Shown here one piece after another: positions 1-8,607 of a stretch of 64,000 nt of DNA. The translations under genes were made by a program, and so were the position numbers. Origin of the DNA: Armatimonadota bacterium. GTDB lineage: Bacteria; Sysuimicrobiota; Sysuimicrobiia; Sysuimicrobiales; Humicultoraceae. The notes under the pieces are model-generated. The model made no database searches and was not told the DNA's origin. It saw nothing but the letters and a program-made list of their open reading frames with translations. The stretch is taken from contig JAVKHP010000001.1 in the NCBI GenBank assembly GCA_031459855.1, positions 62,001 through 126,000 on the forward strand, read 5' to 3'. How positions within the stretch are numbered: the stretch's first letter is position 1; each line of letters starts with the position of its first letter.

Positions 1-1
1 G

Positions 2-124
2 TAGCTCGAACACCGGGGGTTCCTGCGCGGCGCCCGTCGAGATGGCGAAGAGCGGGAGCGTCAAGACAGTCATCAAAACGAGCACGGCGGCCCCACGGGC
101 CGCCACGCGACGAGCGAGGATCAC
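2..124 (-). CDS. Exported protein, 3' truncated; possible TonB-dependent receptor
   Basis: The window edge cuts this gene after about 41 codons. It opens with GTG at 124, preceded by a GAGGAGG-type ribosome site about 10 bases upstream. The visible peptide is a signal sequence: Arg-rich start, hydrophobic core (AAVLVLMTVLTLPLF), then a small-residue region ending near GAAQEPPVFEL. The leader contains a cobalamin riboswitch, so a role in corrinoid uptake or B12-dependent metabolism is likely. An outer-membrane BtuB-like receptor would fit a signal peptide behind such a switch. No domain of the mature protein is visible, so the function is inference from the riboswitch alone. Confidence 0.5.
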   Translation of the reverse strand, partial: MILARRVAARGAAVLVLMTVLTLPLFAISTGAAQEPPVFEL

Positions 125-164
125 GTCCTGCCCACCTCCTCTGCCTCGAAGGCGTGCGGCATCG

Positions 165-335
165 GCGCAGGCAGGTCTTCTGGCTTCGGATCATCGCCCG
201 CAGCCGGCCTTCCCGGGATGCCTCCCAGTGGCCAGCACACCGATGGCTGCCGGGCTCTCCGTCACAGCGGCGGGACCGCGCCGGACTCTCCCCAGCGGGG
301 GATCACCGGACTTCCCTATTCTGACGGGGCCATCG
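165..335 (-). promoter_or_regulatory. Cobalamin (AdoCbl) riboswitch
   Basis: Read on the minus strand, the leader shows the core elements of the cobalamin riboswitch in order. There is a purine-rich 5' part, then the GCGCGGTCCCGCCGCTGTGA core segment, the conserved GCCACTGGGAGG box (around 226-232), GGGAAGG, and the 3' B12-box form AGCCAGAAGACCTGCC (170-185). It lies directly upstream of the truncated exported gene starting at 124, so it most likely represses that gene when B12 is plentiful. The rest of the 383-base gap (336-507) shows no gene. Confidence 0.88.
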
Positions 336-507
336 TGCACGGCCCCGTCCACCTGCGCCGCCTCGTCTGGAGTTGTCGCCTGGCCTATTCGCGCCGCCCG
401 TCCCGACTCCTGCTGCGCCCACGCTGGCGGCCAAGGCCCCAGCGCCACCTGGCGCGGCGGCACGCGTGCGACGGTGGCGCCCGTCGCCTGCACAGACGCG
501 CCAGCGG

Positions 508-1416
508 TCAGGGCCGCAGCGCAAAGCCCACGACGAGCGGCATCTCGGTGGTCACGTCGCGCCGGACGACCACGTCGACCCGCACCTCGCCGCCGCGCCG
601 CAGGATCTCGGTGACGGCCCGGCGGTGCTCGTCGACGTCCACCTGCGTCGGGGGCGGATCGGTGATGCGGGCAAACGGCGGCGACAGCAGCCGCGACGCG
701 GCCCCCTCGGTCACCCGGTCCACCAGGGCGAGGAGTTCGAGCCCCACCCGCTCCCGTCCGAGTCGCGCGTCGATCACCCCGCTGCCCAGGCGGGTGCCGG
801 CCCGGTAGGCCAGGACGCGATCGTGGCGCATGACGAAGACGCGCAGCGCCTCACCCCGCAGCGTGTTCTCGGCGGCGACGATGCGCACGATGGTCTCGCC
901 GCGGCGGCTGGCCACCAGGCGGGCGATCGCCTCCCAGGTGACGTTGGGCGGGTCGAGGATCAGCACCGCGCCGCTCACCAGATCGGGCGCGATCCCCTTG
1001 GCCACCGCCAGGTCCACGGCGCGCAGGCGCATGGCGTCCAGCCGCGCCTGGATCTCTTCCAGGGGCCGCCGGCCGTCGATGACGTCCCGCAGCACCTCCT
1101 GGGCGCGCAGGTACGCGATGTCGCCCTGCTTGATCTGCTCGAGCCGGGCTTCGGCCTGCCGGATCTGCTCGCGCAGCTCGTTCAGGTGGAACAGGCCGGT
1201 GCGCGCGTCGCTGGACGCCAGCAGGATCGCCACGACGGTCACGACGGTGGTGAGCACGCCGGTCGCCACGGTGATGAGCTGGGCGGTGTGGCGGGGCCGC
1301 AGGCCGAACAGGCTGAGCCGGCGCCGGCCCGTGGCGCGGCCCACGGCGTTGCCGACGTAGGCGATGACGCCGCCGGCGACGATCAGGATGGGGAGCAGGA
1401 TCAGCCCGAACTCCAC
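508..1416 (-). CDS. DUF3084 membrane protein
   Basis: The 302-aa product starts VEFGLILLPILIVAGGVIAY, the typical opening of DUF3084 proteins. It has an N-terminal TM segment, the conserved patch RLSLFGLRPRHTAQLITVAT, a second TM (about residues 40-62), a coiled coil (about 70-110) and a C-terminal soluble part. GTG at 1416 is chosen because GGGGAGGACCT lies just before it; the open frame extends further upstream but that part overlaps the glycosyltransferase. The biochemical role is unknown. The family is found in cyanobacteria and other diderm Terrabacteria and here ends the LPS-transport train, so an envelope role is plausible. Confidence 0.8.
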   Translation of the reverse strand: MEFGLILLPILIVAGGVIAYVGNAVGRATGRRRLSLFGLRPRHTAQLITVATGVLTTVVTVVAILLASSDARTGLFHLNELREQIRQAEARLEQIKQGDIAYLRAQEVLRDVIDGRRPLEEIQARLDAMRLRAVDLAVAKGIAPDLVSGAVLILDPPNVTWEAIARLVASRRGETIVRIVAAENTLRGEALRVFVMRHDRVLAYRAGTRLGSGVIDARLGRERVGLELLALVDRVTEGAASRLLSPPFARITDPPPTQVDVDEHRRAVTEILRRGGEVRVDVVVRRDVTTEMPLVVGFALRP

Positions 1417-1462
1417 AGGTCCTCCCCGTACTGTCGCCAGACGCCGTCGCGCACCCGCACGC

Positions 1463-3166
1463 TCACGGTCGCCGTGGGGCACCGGACGGTGCGCCGGCGC
1501 AGGGCGCCGGGCCGTCCTTCCGCAAGAGGAACAGCGTTCCCTCCCGGCCGACGGCCCGCACGCGCGGGGGCAGCCCGCTGGCGAACCACGCGCGATAGAC
1601 GCCCTCGGGCACGACGAGGAACAGCCGGGGATGGCGGCACAGGGCCTGCGCCAGGTCGTGGCGCGTGGCCAGGAACTGCACGGGCCGGCCGGCATAGTAG
1701 ACGAGCGAGGGCGCCGTGCGCATCTGGACGGCGGCGAGCCCGTCGCCCGGGTGCATCAGGACGCGCAGGCGCGCCGCCAGGCGAGGGATCGGGCGGTGCT
1801 GCTCGACCGCCGGCAGCGTGCCGTGCACGATGACGGGCACCGCCACCACCAGCGTGAGCAGCAGCGCGCCGAGCGCGGCCTGTCGGCGCCCCGCCGCGGC
1901 CAGGGCCGCCGCGCCGAGCGGGCCGGCCGCGAGCACCCCCAGGGCGGGCGTGAGTGCTGCGCGCAGGGCCGCGGTCTCGGTCGGGTACTGTCGGAGCCCG
2001 AAGACCAGCGCACCGGCGACCAGGAACGCGGCGGTGCCAACCAGCAGCGCGACAGAGATCCGAACGAGGCGCCCGCTCCCCGGCGCATTGTCGGCCGCAT
2101 CGAGCCAGAAGCGGGCGATCCCCACCGCCAGCAGGGGATAGACGGGAAGGACGTAGTTGGGCAGCTTCGTGCCCGCGACCGAGTAAAAGAGCACCACCAG
2201 GCCCACCCACAGCAGGACCACGCGATCCGACGGCGCCCTGCGGCGCGCCAGGTGGACGAGCGCCGCGGGCACGAACGCCGTCCAGGGGAAGGCGCCAGCG
2301 GCCAGCACCGGCGCGTAGTACCACCACGGGCCCGGCTGCTCCTCGACCACGCCGACGAAGCGTGTGATCAGGTAGTAGCCCACCACCGGCCGCAGGAACG
2401 CCCAACCGTGCCGGACGGTCTCGACGAGGTACCAGGGCAGACCGATTGCGGCGTAGAGCAGCGGCCCCCCGACGAGCGACGCCCGCCAGCACCGCAGTCG
2501 ACCGCTGCGCGCCCCCAGCACCACAAGGGCCACGGCGGGCAGCAGCAGGCCGACCGGTCCCTTGGCCGCGGTCGCAAGCCCGGCCCACGCCCACGCCCAG
2601 AGCTGGGCGCCGCGCCCGCCCGTGGCCTGGGCGACCAGGCCCATGTAGAAGGCAGCCAGCATGCCCAGCACCAGCGTTGGGTCGAAGACCGCCAGCCGCG
2701 CCTGCACGACCACCTGGAGCATGGTGGCCGTCACGCCTGCGGCCAGCCACCCCGTGCGCGCGTCGTAGAGCAGCCGACCCAGCAGGAAGGTCACGCTCAC
2801 GACCCCGGCCTGGGAGACGGCCGACCACCAGCGCGCGGTCGCCTCGTGCCACCCCACCAGCCGTGCGGTGGCGGCCTGCAGCCACATGAACAACGGTGGG
2901 TGCACGAACCAGGGCTCGCCGTTCCACCGCAGGGTCCACCAATCGCCGGTGGCGAGGATCTCCACGGCGACCTGCGTGTACCTGGCCTCGTCCTGATCCC
3001 ACAGGCTGCCCGTACCGAGCCCGTAGCTGAAGAGCGCAAGCGCCGCCAGGGTCACGGCCACCAGGCGCCAACGCTCGCTTGCGGCAAGCGGAGCACGCGC
3101 TGCGGTGCCCGGCCAGGCGGCCGTGCCGTCGGCGGTACCGGCCGGTGGCGTCAGCGCGCCCGCCAC
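1463..3166 (-). CDS. ArnT/PMT-like polyprenol-dependent glycosyltransferase
   Basis: A roughly 567-aa polytopic membrane protein of the GT-C fold (PMT_2/ArnT-like). The first periplasmic loop carries SLWDQDEARYTQVAVEIL, the acidic DEARY motif of ArnT-like enzymes, followed by WFVHPPLFMWLQA, which matches the family's (K/H)PPL segment. About ten to twelve hydrophobic helices follow, then a soluble C-terminal domain. Such enzymes move a sugar from an undecaprenyl carrier to lipid A or another envelope acceptor; the acceptor here is not known. The GTG at 3166 overlaps the end of lptF/G by 16 bases; no ATG is available before the first motif, so the exact start is uncertain. Its place directly after the Lpt genes suggests lipid A or LPS core modification. 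Confidence 0.8.
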   Translation of the reverse strand: MAGALTPPAGTADGTAAWPGTAARAPLAASERWRLVAVTLAALALFSYGLGTGSLWDQDEARYTQVAVEILATGDWWTLRWNGEPWFVHPPLFMWLQAATARLVGWHEATARWWSAVSQAGVVSVTFLLGRLLYDARTGWLAAGVTATMLQVVVQARLAVFDPTLVLGMLAAFYMGLVAQATGGRGAQLWAWAWAGLATAAKGPVGLLLPAVALVVLGARSGRLRCWRASLVGGPLLYAAIGLPWYLVETVRHGWAFLRPVVGYYLITRFVGVVEEQPGPWWYYAPVLAAGAFPWTAFVPAALVHLARRRAPSDRVVLLWVGLVVLFYSVAGTKLPNYVLPVYPLLAVGIARFWLDAADNAPGSGRLVRISVALLVGTAAFLVAGALVFGLRQYPTETAALRAALTPALGVLAAGPLGAAALAAAGRRQAALGALLLTLVVAVPVIVHGTLPAVEQHRPIPRLAARLRVLMHPGDGLAAVQMRTAPSLVYYAGRPVQFLATRHDLAQALCRHPRLFLVVPEGVYRAWFASGLPPRVRAVGREGTLFLLRKDGPAPCAGAPSGAPRRP

Positions 3167-4224
3167 AGCAACAGCGCGCCGGCGGCGCCGGCGACCAGGT
3201 TGGGCGTCCACGCCGCCCAGAAGGCCCCGAGCCGCCCGCGCTCGCCGAGCGTGATCGTGAGGGACAGGCCGAAGTAGTACACCAGCAGGATGAGGACCGT
3301 CAGTCCCAGGCCCACCGAGCGGCCCGAGCGATGGGGCCGCAGCCCCAGGGGCACTGCCAGCAGGGCGAAGATCGCGGCCGACAGCGGCAGCGCCACCCGC
3401 GCATGCAGGTGCACGGCGTAGCGGGCCACGTTCTCGCCGGTCGTGCGCAGCCGTGCGAGTTGCTCCCGTAACTCGCGGATGGTCATCTCGGCGGGATCGC
3501 GGCGGACCGCCGCCAGCTGAGGCGGGGTGCGCGCAAGGCGCACCCGCAGGTCCTGGAAGCGCGTGGCGATGGCGCCGTCGGGGGTGAACAGGTGGAGCAC
3601 GCCGCGGCGCAATGTCCAGCCCCGCTGCGGGTCGTAGCGGGCCTCCTCGGCCTCGATCACGCGCACCGGCCGCGCACCGGCCAGTTGCACGATCACGACC
3701 GCGCGCATCGTGCCCTCCACCGGGTCCAGCGCCCGGGCGTAGAACAGCGATTCCAGGCCGTCGACGGGCTCGCGGAAGACCACGTGCTCCTGCACCTGCC
3801 GGCGCGGGGCGCGGACGACCTCGGCCAGCAGCGCGCGGTAGCGGCTCTCGCTGGCGGGCACCACCCACTCGTTGGCGACCAGCGCCCCCCCGGCCACGAC
3901 CACCGCGGCGGCCAGCACCGGCAGCGCCACGCGGCCGAGGCTCCAGCCACTCGTGCGCATGGCCGTGACCTCGTTCCGGTCGGACAGCCGGCCGACGGCG
4001 AGCAGGGTCGCGAGCAGCATGGCCATGGGCAGGCTGTAGGTCACGAAGTACGGCACCCGCAGGGCGAGCAGGGCGACCACGGCGCGCCACGAGGCGCCCA
4101 CGTCGGCGGCCACCCGGGCCAGGAAGAACACGTGGTTGAGGGCGAGCAGCGCGGTGAACAGCCCGACGCCGAAGGCGAAGACGCCGCCCACCTCGCGGAG
4201 GATGTAGCGGTCCAGCCGCCGCAC
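3151..4224 (-). CDS. LPS export permease LptF/LptG family
   Basis: The 357-aa permease has the usual length and layout of LptF/G (YjgP/YjgQ): start VRRLDRYILREVGGVF, three N-terminal TM helices, a periplasmic beta-jellyroll region (about residues 110-260) and three C-terminal TM helices. LptF and LptG normally form a heterodimer with an LptB2 ATPase and pull LPS out of the inner membrane. Only one copy lies in this locus, as is known for several diderm Terrabacteria, so it may act as a homodimer, or the partner lies elsewhere. GTG 4224 is preferred for its GAGGGCGGG site. It follows lptB by 58 bases. Confidence 0.85.
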   Translation of the reverse strand: MRRLDRYILREVGGVFAFGVGLFTALLALNHVFFLARVAADVGASWRAVVALLALRVPYFVTYSLPMAMLLATLLAVGRLSDRNEVTAMRTSGWSLGRVALPVLAAAVVVAGGALVANEWVVPASESRYRALLAEVVRAPRRQVQEHVVFREPVDGLESLFYARALDPVEGTMRAVVIVQLAGARPVRVIEAEEARYDPQRGWTLRRGVLHLFTPDGAIATRFQDLRVRLARTPPQLAAVRRDPAEMTIRELREQLARLRTTGENVARYAVHLHARVALPLSAAIFALLAVPLGLRPHRSGRSVGLGLTVLILLVYYFGLSLTITLGERGRLGAFWAAWTPNLVAGAAGALLLWRAR

Positions 4225-4282
4225 CGTCCCGCCCTCTACGCCGCCAGGACGCGCGCGGCCCGGCACGCGCAGGATCCCATCG

Positions 4283-4999
4283 CTACAGACGGAACCGCTC
4301 GCCCAGGTAGAAGCGACGGGCGGCCTCGCTGGCCATGATCTCCTCGGCGGTCCCCGCGAACAGGATGCGCCCCTCGTGCATGATCTCCGAGCGGTCGGTG
4401 ATGGCTAAGGTGTCGCGCACGTTGTGGTCGGTGATGACGACCCCCAGGCCGCGCTCCCGGAGCCGGACCACGATCTCCTGGATCTCCGCCACCGACTTGG
4501 GATCCACACCTGTGAACGGCTCGTCCAGCAGGATGAACGAGGGGTGCATGGCCAGGACCCGGGCGATCTCCACCCGGCGTCGTTCGCCGCCCGACAGGGT
4601 GCCGCCCACCTGGTGGCGCAGGCGTACCAGGTCGAACTCGTCGAGTAATGCCTCCACGATCGCGTCGTGCTGGGCGCGCGCCACGCCGTTCATCTCGAGG
4701 ACCACGCGGATGTTCTCTTCCACGGTGAGGCCGCGGAAGATCGACGGCTCCTGGCTCAGGTAGCCGATGCCCCGGCGCGCCCGCAGGTGGACCGGCCAGT
4801 GGGTGATGGCCACGTCGTCCAGCCACACCTCGCCCGCGTCGGGCCGGATGAGGCCGACCATCATGTAGAACGTGGTGGTCTTGCCGGCGCCGTTGGGCCC
4901 CAGCAGCCCCACGATCTCCCCGCGCTCGACGTGCAGGGTCACGCCGTCGACGACGGTACGCCGGCCAAACCGCTTGACCAGCCCGCGCGCGGCCAGCAT
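4283..4999 (-). CDS. lptB: LPS export ABC ATPase LptB
   Basis: A 238-aa ABC ATPase with Walker A GPNGAGKTTTFYMMVGLI, Q-loop YLSQEPSIFRGLTVEEN, signature LSGGERRRVEIAR, Walker B FILLDEPFTGVDP and the switch His in VVITDHNV. SIFRGLTVEEN and GGERRRVEIAR are typical of LptB rather than of generic importers. It powers LPS extraction with LptF/G. The ATG at 4999 has an AAGGAGG site eight bases upstream. Neighbours lptA and lptC upstream and lptF/G downstream give a full inner-membrane and periplasmic Lpt set, except LptD/E, which are not in the window. Confidence 0.95.
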   Translation of the reverse strand: MLAARGLVKRFGRRTVVDGVTLHVERGEIVGLLGPNGAGKTTTFYMMVGLIRPDAGEVWLDDVAITHWPVHLRARRGIGYLSQEPSIFRGLTVEENIRVVLEMNGVARAQHDAIVEALLDEFDLVRLRHQVGGTLSGGERRRVEIARVLAMHPSFILLDEPFTGVDPKSVAEIQEIVVRLRERGLGVVITDHNVRDTLAITDRSEIMHEGRILFAGTAEEIMASEAARRFYLGERFRL

Positions 5000-5076
5000 C
5001 GCGCCTCCTTCTCGACGTTGACGCTCGAGCACGGTCCCGGACCCGTGACGGCGCCCCGCCTGGTCCGGTGGCCGGC

Positions 5077-5925
5077 TCACGGCGGCGTGATGGTAAGGCG
5101 CGGTGCGCCCCGGGCGACGACCGACGACCCGTCGAGCGCCACCACGAGCTCTGCGGCGGTGATGACGTCGGCGCCCCGCTGCGCCCGCGCGTTCCCCGCC
5201 AGCGTGGCCACCCCGTCCCGCAGCCGCAGGTCTGCCCGGGCTGCCGTGGCCACGAGGTCCCCGCGGCGGACCCGCACCCCGCCCTCGCCCGTGACACGGT
5301 CCTCGTCGACCAGGAGCACCAGCGTCTGGGCCGTCAGCAGCGCCTCGCGCACGCGCAGCGCGGGGTCCCCCGTCACCACGGCCCTGCGCGTGCCGTCGTC
5401 GTAGTCGACCCGGTGTCCCTGCAGCGTCGCCTCGCCGCGGACCACCGTCACCCCGCCCGTGGCCACGAACCGCCGGGTGCGCAGGGACCCTTCGACCTGC
5501 GGGGCCCGCATACGGACCGGCACCGCGCCCTGCGTCGCCGTCAGCCGCACGTCGCCGTCGGCCCGCAACCACTCGTCGTCCAGCCGCAGCGCGGCGCGCT
5601 CGGCGTGCGCCTCCACGCCCGGAGCCGCCGCGTCGACACCGCCCTCGGCGTCCACCACGCCGGCGCGGACGTCGTAGCGCAGCCGCGGCGCGCGCAGCCG
5701 CAACTGGCCCCGCACCAGCTCCACCGGCGCGCCCAAAACCGTCCAGAGCCCGCGGGCGTCGTCCACCTCGACGCGCGTGGCGCCCCGCAGCTCCAGCGGG
5801 CCGGGGGCTGCTGGAACCGCCGCACCTGCGGCCGCGGCGAGGGCCAGGACCAACGCACTCAACGCCACCGCGCGCACAGGTGCTCTGCGGGCCAACGGCC
5901 GCGGCTTCGTCGCCTCGGCCTTCAT
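5077..5925 (-). CDS. lptA: Periplasmic LPS transport protein LptA (OstA-like)
   Basis: The 282-aa protein has an Arg/Lys-containing N-terminus, a hydrophobic signal segment (AVALSALVLALAAAAGAAV), then repeating short beta-strand units such as LRLDDEWLRADGDVRLT and LQGHRVDYDDGTRRAVVTGDP. These are the hallmarks of the OstA/LptA jellyroll. It is longer than E. coli LptA (185 aa) and probably holds two OstA repeats. LptA forms the periplasmic bridge that carries LPS from LptC to LptD. Its ATG overlaps the lptC stop by four bases (ATGA), so the two are translationally coupled. Confidence 0.82.
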   Translation of the reverse strand: MKAEATKPRPLARRAPVRAVALSALVLALAAAAGAAVPAAPGPLELRGATRVEVDDARGLWTVLGAPVELVRGQLRLRAPRLRYDVRAGVVDAEGGVDAAAPGVEAHAERAALRLDDEWLRADGDVRLTATQGAVPVRMRAPQVEGSLRTRRFVATGGVTVVRGEATLQGHRVDYDDGTRRAVVTGDPALRVREALLTAQTLVLLVDEDRVTGEGGVRVRRGDLVATAARADLRLRDGVATLAGNARAQRGADVITAAELVVALDGSSVVARGAPRLTITPP

Positions 5926-6515
5926 CGGGCCTCCTCCGTGACCGTGGCCCGGATGTTGCCGCGCAGGGTGGTCCGCTGCAACGTCACGTCGGCCCGCAGG
6001 TAGTCGGCCTGGATCCTCCACGTCCCCTGCTCCAGGACGACTCGCCCGATGGCCTCCAGCTCGTGGGTCCTGGGAAACCACCGCACCGTCTCGGCGAAGA
6101 CGCGCCGCCCGGTGGTGGACTGCGCGCGCACGCCACCCGAGAGGACCACCTCGCGGGAGGCGAGGTCGAAGCGTCCCCGCGGGGCGGAGAACGAGATGGC
6201 GGGCTCGCCCGTCTTGTAGTAGGTGCCGCGCACTGCGGTCAGCACCGCCACCCCGGCCGCGTTGTCCACGACCACGGTCTGCGCCTGCAGCTCCCACTGG
6301 CGGCGGCCCTGGGCGTCGACCGAGGTGATGGCGGTCTGCCGCACCTCCAGCGGGGGAACGGCGTGCTGCGCCGGTCGGGCCCCAGGCGCGTCCTGCGCCG
6401 CGAACGCGCTGACCGGCGTGCGCGCAGGAACACCCGGTCCGTGGAGCAGTGCGGCTACGACTACCGCCACCGTCGCGGGCGCGACCAGCCGCCGCGCCGC
6501 CCTTCGCGTTCCCAT
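5922..6515 (-). CDS. lptC: LPS export protein LptC
   Basis: The 197-aa protein has a basic N-terminus (MGTRRAARR), one TM segment (VAPATVAVVVAALL) and a periplasmic domain with the LptC pattern: QTAITSVDAQGRRQWELQAQ, then GVAVLTAVRGTYYK, then ETVRWFPRTHELEAIGRVVL. It receives LPS from LptF/G and passes it to LptA. Length matches the family. ATG 6515 is chosen for the GAAGGAG site just upstream and because the TM segment follows at once. It sits between lpxB and lptA and overlaps lptA by four bases. Confidence 0.82.
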   Translation of the reverse strand: MGTRRAARRLVAPATVAVVVAALLHGPGVPARTPVSAFAAQDAPGARPAQHAVPPLEVRQTAITSVDAQGRRQWELQAQTVVVDNAAGVAVLTAVRGTYYKTGEPAISFSAPRGRFDLASREVVLSGGVRAQSTTGRRVFAETVRWFPRTHELEAIGRVVLEQGTWRIQADYLRADVTLQRTTLRGNIRATVTEEAR

Positions 6516-6572
6516 GCGCGCTCCTTCGACGCCCGCCTCATGGTACTGGACGGACGAATCCCCCCGCAAGGT

Positions 6573-7799
6573 TCACCGCGCCGTCCCGCGGGCAGCGGCC
6601 AGGACCTCGTCTGCCGCCCGGCCCACTGCCCCCGGCGGCCCCAGCGTGCTGGCCAGGTCGAGCAACCGGCGCCGCATGCGCTCCCGCGCCGCCGTGTCGG
6701 CAAGCAGCGTGTGGGCGGCAGCGGCCAGACGCTGGGGCGTCACCGCGCGCTGCAGCAGTTCCGGCACCACTTCGGCTCCTGCCAGGATGTTGGGCATGGC
6801 CAGCCAGCGGACGTTCCAGACGAGGGGGGCGAGCCACCGGGTCGACCACGAGGCCCGGTACGCCACCACCATGGGCACGCCCCGCAGCATCGCCTCCACC
6901 GTGGCCGTGCCCGACGCGGTGAGCACCAGGCAGCTCGTGGCAAACACGTCCCCGGCGCCGTCGGTCACCACGGCCGGGAGTCCGGCCGCGCGCAGCGCAG
7001 CGTCGATCTCGCCCGAAAACAGCGGTGCGGCGCACGCCACCGCCACCGCCAGGTCGGGATGCCCGGTGCGCAGGCGGACCGCGGCCTCGACCATGGGGCG
7101 CAGCAGCCGGGCGAGTTCCTGCTGGCGACTCCCCGGCAACAGCCCCAGGACGGGCACCCCCGGCGGCAGACCCAGGCGGCGCCGCACGGCGCCGGCGGGC
7201 TCGTCGTCCTGCAGCTGATCGACCGCCGGATGACCGATGAAGGCGACGTCGGCGCCCGCGCGGCGGTAGGCCTCGGCCTCGAACGGGAACACGGCCAGCA
7301 GCCGTGCTCCCAGCCGCGCGACGCGCGCCGCGCGTCGGCCGCGGCGGATCGCCACCATGGGCGGGAGGTAGTAGACGACCGGGCACAGGCCGCGCACGCG
7401 GGCCAGCAACGCCAGGTTGAACCCGGGGAAGTCGATGGGGACGAGCACGTCGGGCGGCGCTGCGCGCAGCCACGCCGTCAGGTCACCCAGCCGACGCGCG
7501 AACGCCGGCAGGTCGCGGGCCACCTCCAGCCAGCCGATCCGTCCCCAGGCGCTGCTGTCGGCCACGAGGCGCACACCGGCGGCAGCCATACGGTGCCCGC
7601 CCACGCCCTCCAGCCGCACGGCCGGCTCGCGGGCGCGCAACGCCCGCGCCAGGGCCGCGCCCTGGACGTCGCCGGAGACCTCGCCGGCGACGAGCACGAT
7701 CCGCGGGCCCCAGGCCTCCCCCTGCGCGCGCTGTCTCGACTGACCCGTTGGCGGTCCGGACGACGCGCCCGGACCCGCGCCGGATCGGCTACCCGTCAT
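6573..7799 (-). CDS. lpxB: Lipid-A-disaccharide synthase
   Basis: A GT-B glycosyltransferase (family GT19) of about 408 aa that joins UDP-2,3-diacylglucosamine and lipid X to form the tetraacyl disaccharide of lipid A. The family opening IVLVAGEVSGDVQGAAL is clear, as are VLVPIDFPGFN, VFPFEAEAYRRAGADVAFIGHP, the nucleotide-binding GLLPGSRQQEL and LVLTASGTATVEAMLRGVPMV. About 30 extra residues precede the usual start. The ATG at 7799 overlaps the end of lpxI by 11 bases and has no strong ribosome site, so translation probably depends on coupling to lpxI. Confidence 0.93.
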   Translation of the reverse strand: MTGSRSGAGPGASSGPPTGQSRQRAQGEAWGPRIVLVAGEVSGDVQGAALARALRAREPAVRLEGVGGHRMAAAGVRLVADSSAWGRIGWLEVARDLPAFARRLGDLTAWLRAAPPDVLVPIDFPGFNLALLARVRGLCPVVYYLPPMVAIRRGRRAARVARLGARLLAVFPFEAEAYRRAGADVAFIGHPAVDQLQDDEPAGAVRRRLGLPPGVPVLGLLPGSRQQELARLLRPMVEAAVRLRTGHPDLAVAVACAAPLFSGEIDAALRAAGLPAVVTDGAGDVFATSCLVLTASGTATVEAMLRGVPMVVAYRASWSTRWLAPLVWNVRWLAMPNILAGAEVVPELLQRAVTPQRLAAAAHTLLADTAARERMRRRLLDLASTLGPPGAVGRAADEVLAAARGTAR

Positions 7800-8607
7800 G
7801 CACCGGCGTGCCCAGCGGGGGCACGTCGGCGGCCACTACGGTGATGCCCGCGGCCTCCGCGTCCGCCAGCATGCGCTCCCGTTCCAGCAGGAGCGTGCGT
7901 CGCGCGTCGATGCCCAGCACCCGCGCGCCGACCTCACGCATGGCGGCGATGGTACCCGGCCCCACGGCCGGGATGTCGAAGCGGGGATCCTGGTGGTTGC
8001 GGCTCGCCTTCACCACCACGGCCTCACGGGCCATGGCGCCCCCGCGCCGCACCGTCGCGTCGGTGCCCTCGGCGGCTTCGACGGCGAGGATGACGCCGCG
8101 CCGCACCACCACCGTCTGCCCCACGTCGAGGTCGGCCAGGCGACGGGCCACCGCACGGCCAAAGGTCAGGTCGGCCAGCTCCTCGGGCGTCGGGGGGCGC
8201 GCCGTCAACAGCCCCGGCGGCGCCAGCAGGTCGCCGACGAAGCGCGTCTGCTCCACCAGCGCCATCCCCAGCTCCGCCAGCAGCGCGGCCAGCCGCTCGA
8301 GCATCGGGACGTCCCGGCGGTCGGCATGCCCGCGCATCACCGCGTCGTGCAGCTCGTCGCCCTGCACCAGCAGGTTGGCGCGCGCGAACCGCCCGGCCAC
8401 CAGCACCTCGCGCACGTCGTGCGCCCGCAGCGTCTCCAGCACCTCGCGCAGCGCGCCGGGCGTGCACCGCCGGTAGTGGTCGGCCAGGGCGGGCAGCGTC
8501 GCCGACGGCTCGCCCACCTGCACGCAGACCAGCCGCAGCCCGCGCGCCTTCACCGCCGCCGCGATCACCTCGGGCAGCGCGCCCGCGCCGGCCAGCAGGC
8601 CTACCAT
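7789..8607 (-). CDS. lpxI: UDP-2,3-diacylglucosamine pyrophosphatase LpxI
   Basis: The 272-aa protein starts MVGLLAGAGALPEVIA and carries the LpxI signatures FDIPAVGPGTIAAMREVGAR and the DUF1009-type region around VEAAEGTDATVRRGG. It cleaves UDP-2,3-diacyl-GlcN to lipid X and UMP, the step done by the unrelated LpxH in E. coli. LpxI is the form used in alphaproteobacteria, chlamydia-distant lineages and other diderms. The start overlaps the lpxA stop (ATGGTAG), and its own end overlaps the lpxB start, so lpxA-lpxI-lpxB form a coupled block. Confidence 0.92.
   Translation of the reverse strand: MVGLLAGAGALPEVIAAAVKARGLRLVCVQVGEPSATLPALADHYRRCTPGALREVLETLRAHDVREVLVAGRFARANLLVQGDELHDAVMRGHADRRDVPMLERLAALLAELGMALVEQTRFVGDLLAPPGLLTARPPTPEELADLTFGRAVARRLADLDVGQTVVVRRGVILAVEAAEGTDATVRRGGAMAREAVVVKASRNHQDPRFDIPAVGPGTIAAMREVGARVLGIDARRTLLLERERMLADAEAAGITVVAADVPPLGTPVHDG

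Noticed and set aside
373-1833. Long plus-strand open frames opposite the envelope genes
   Set aside because: High-GC DNA gives long antisense frames. Their translations are low-complexity Arg/Pro/His/Gln-rich and show no motif.
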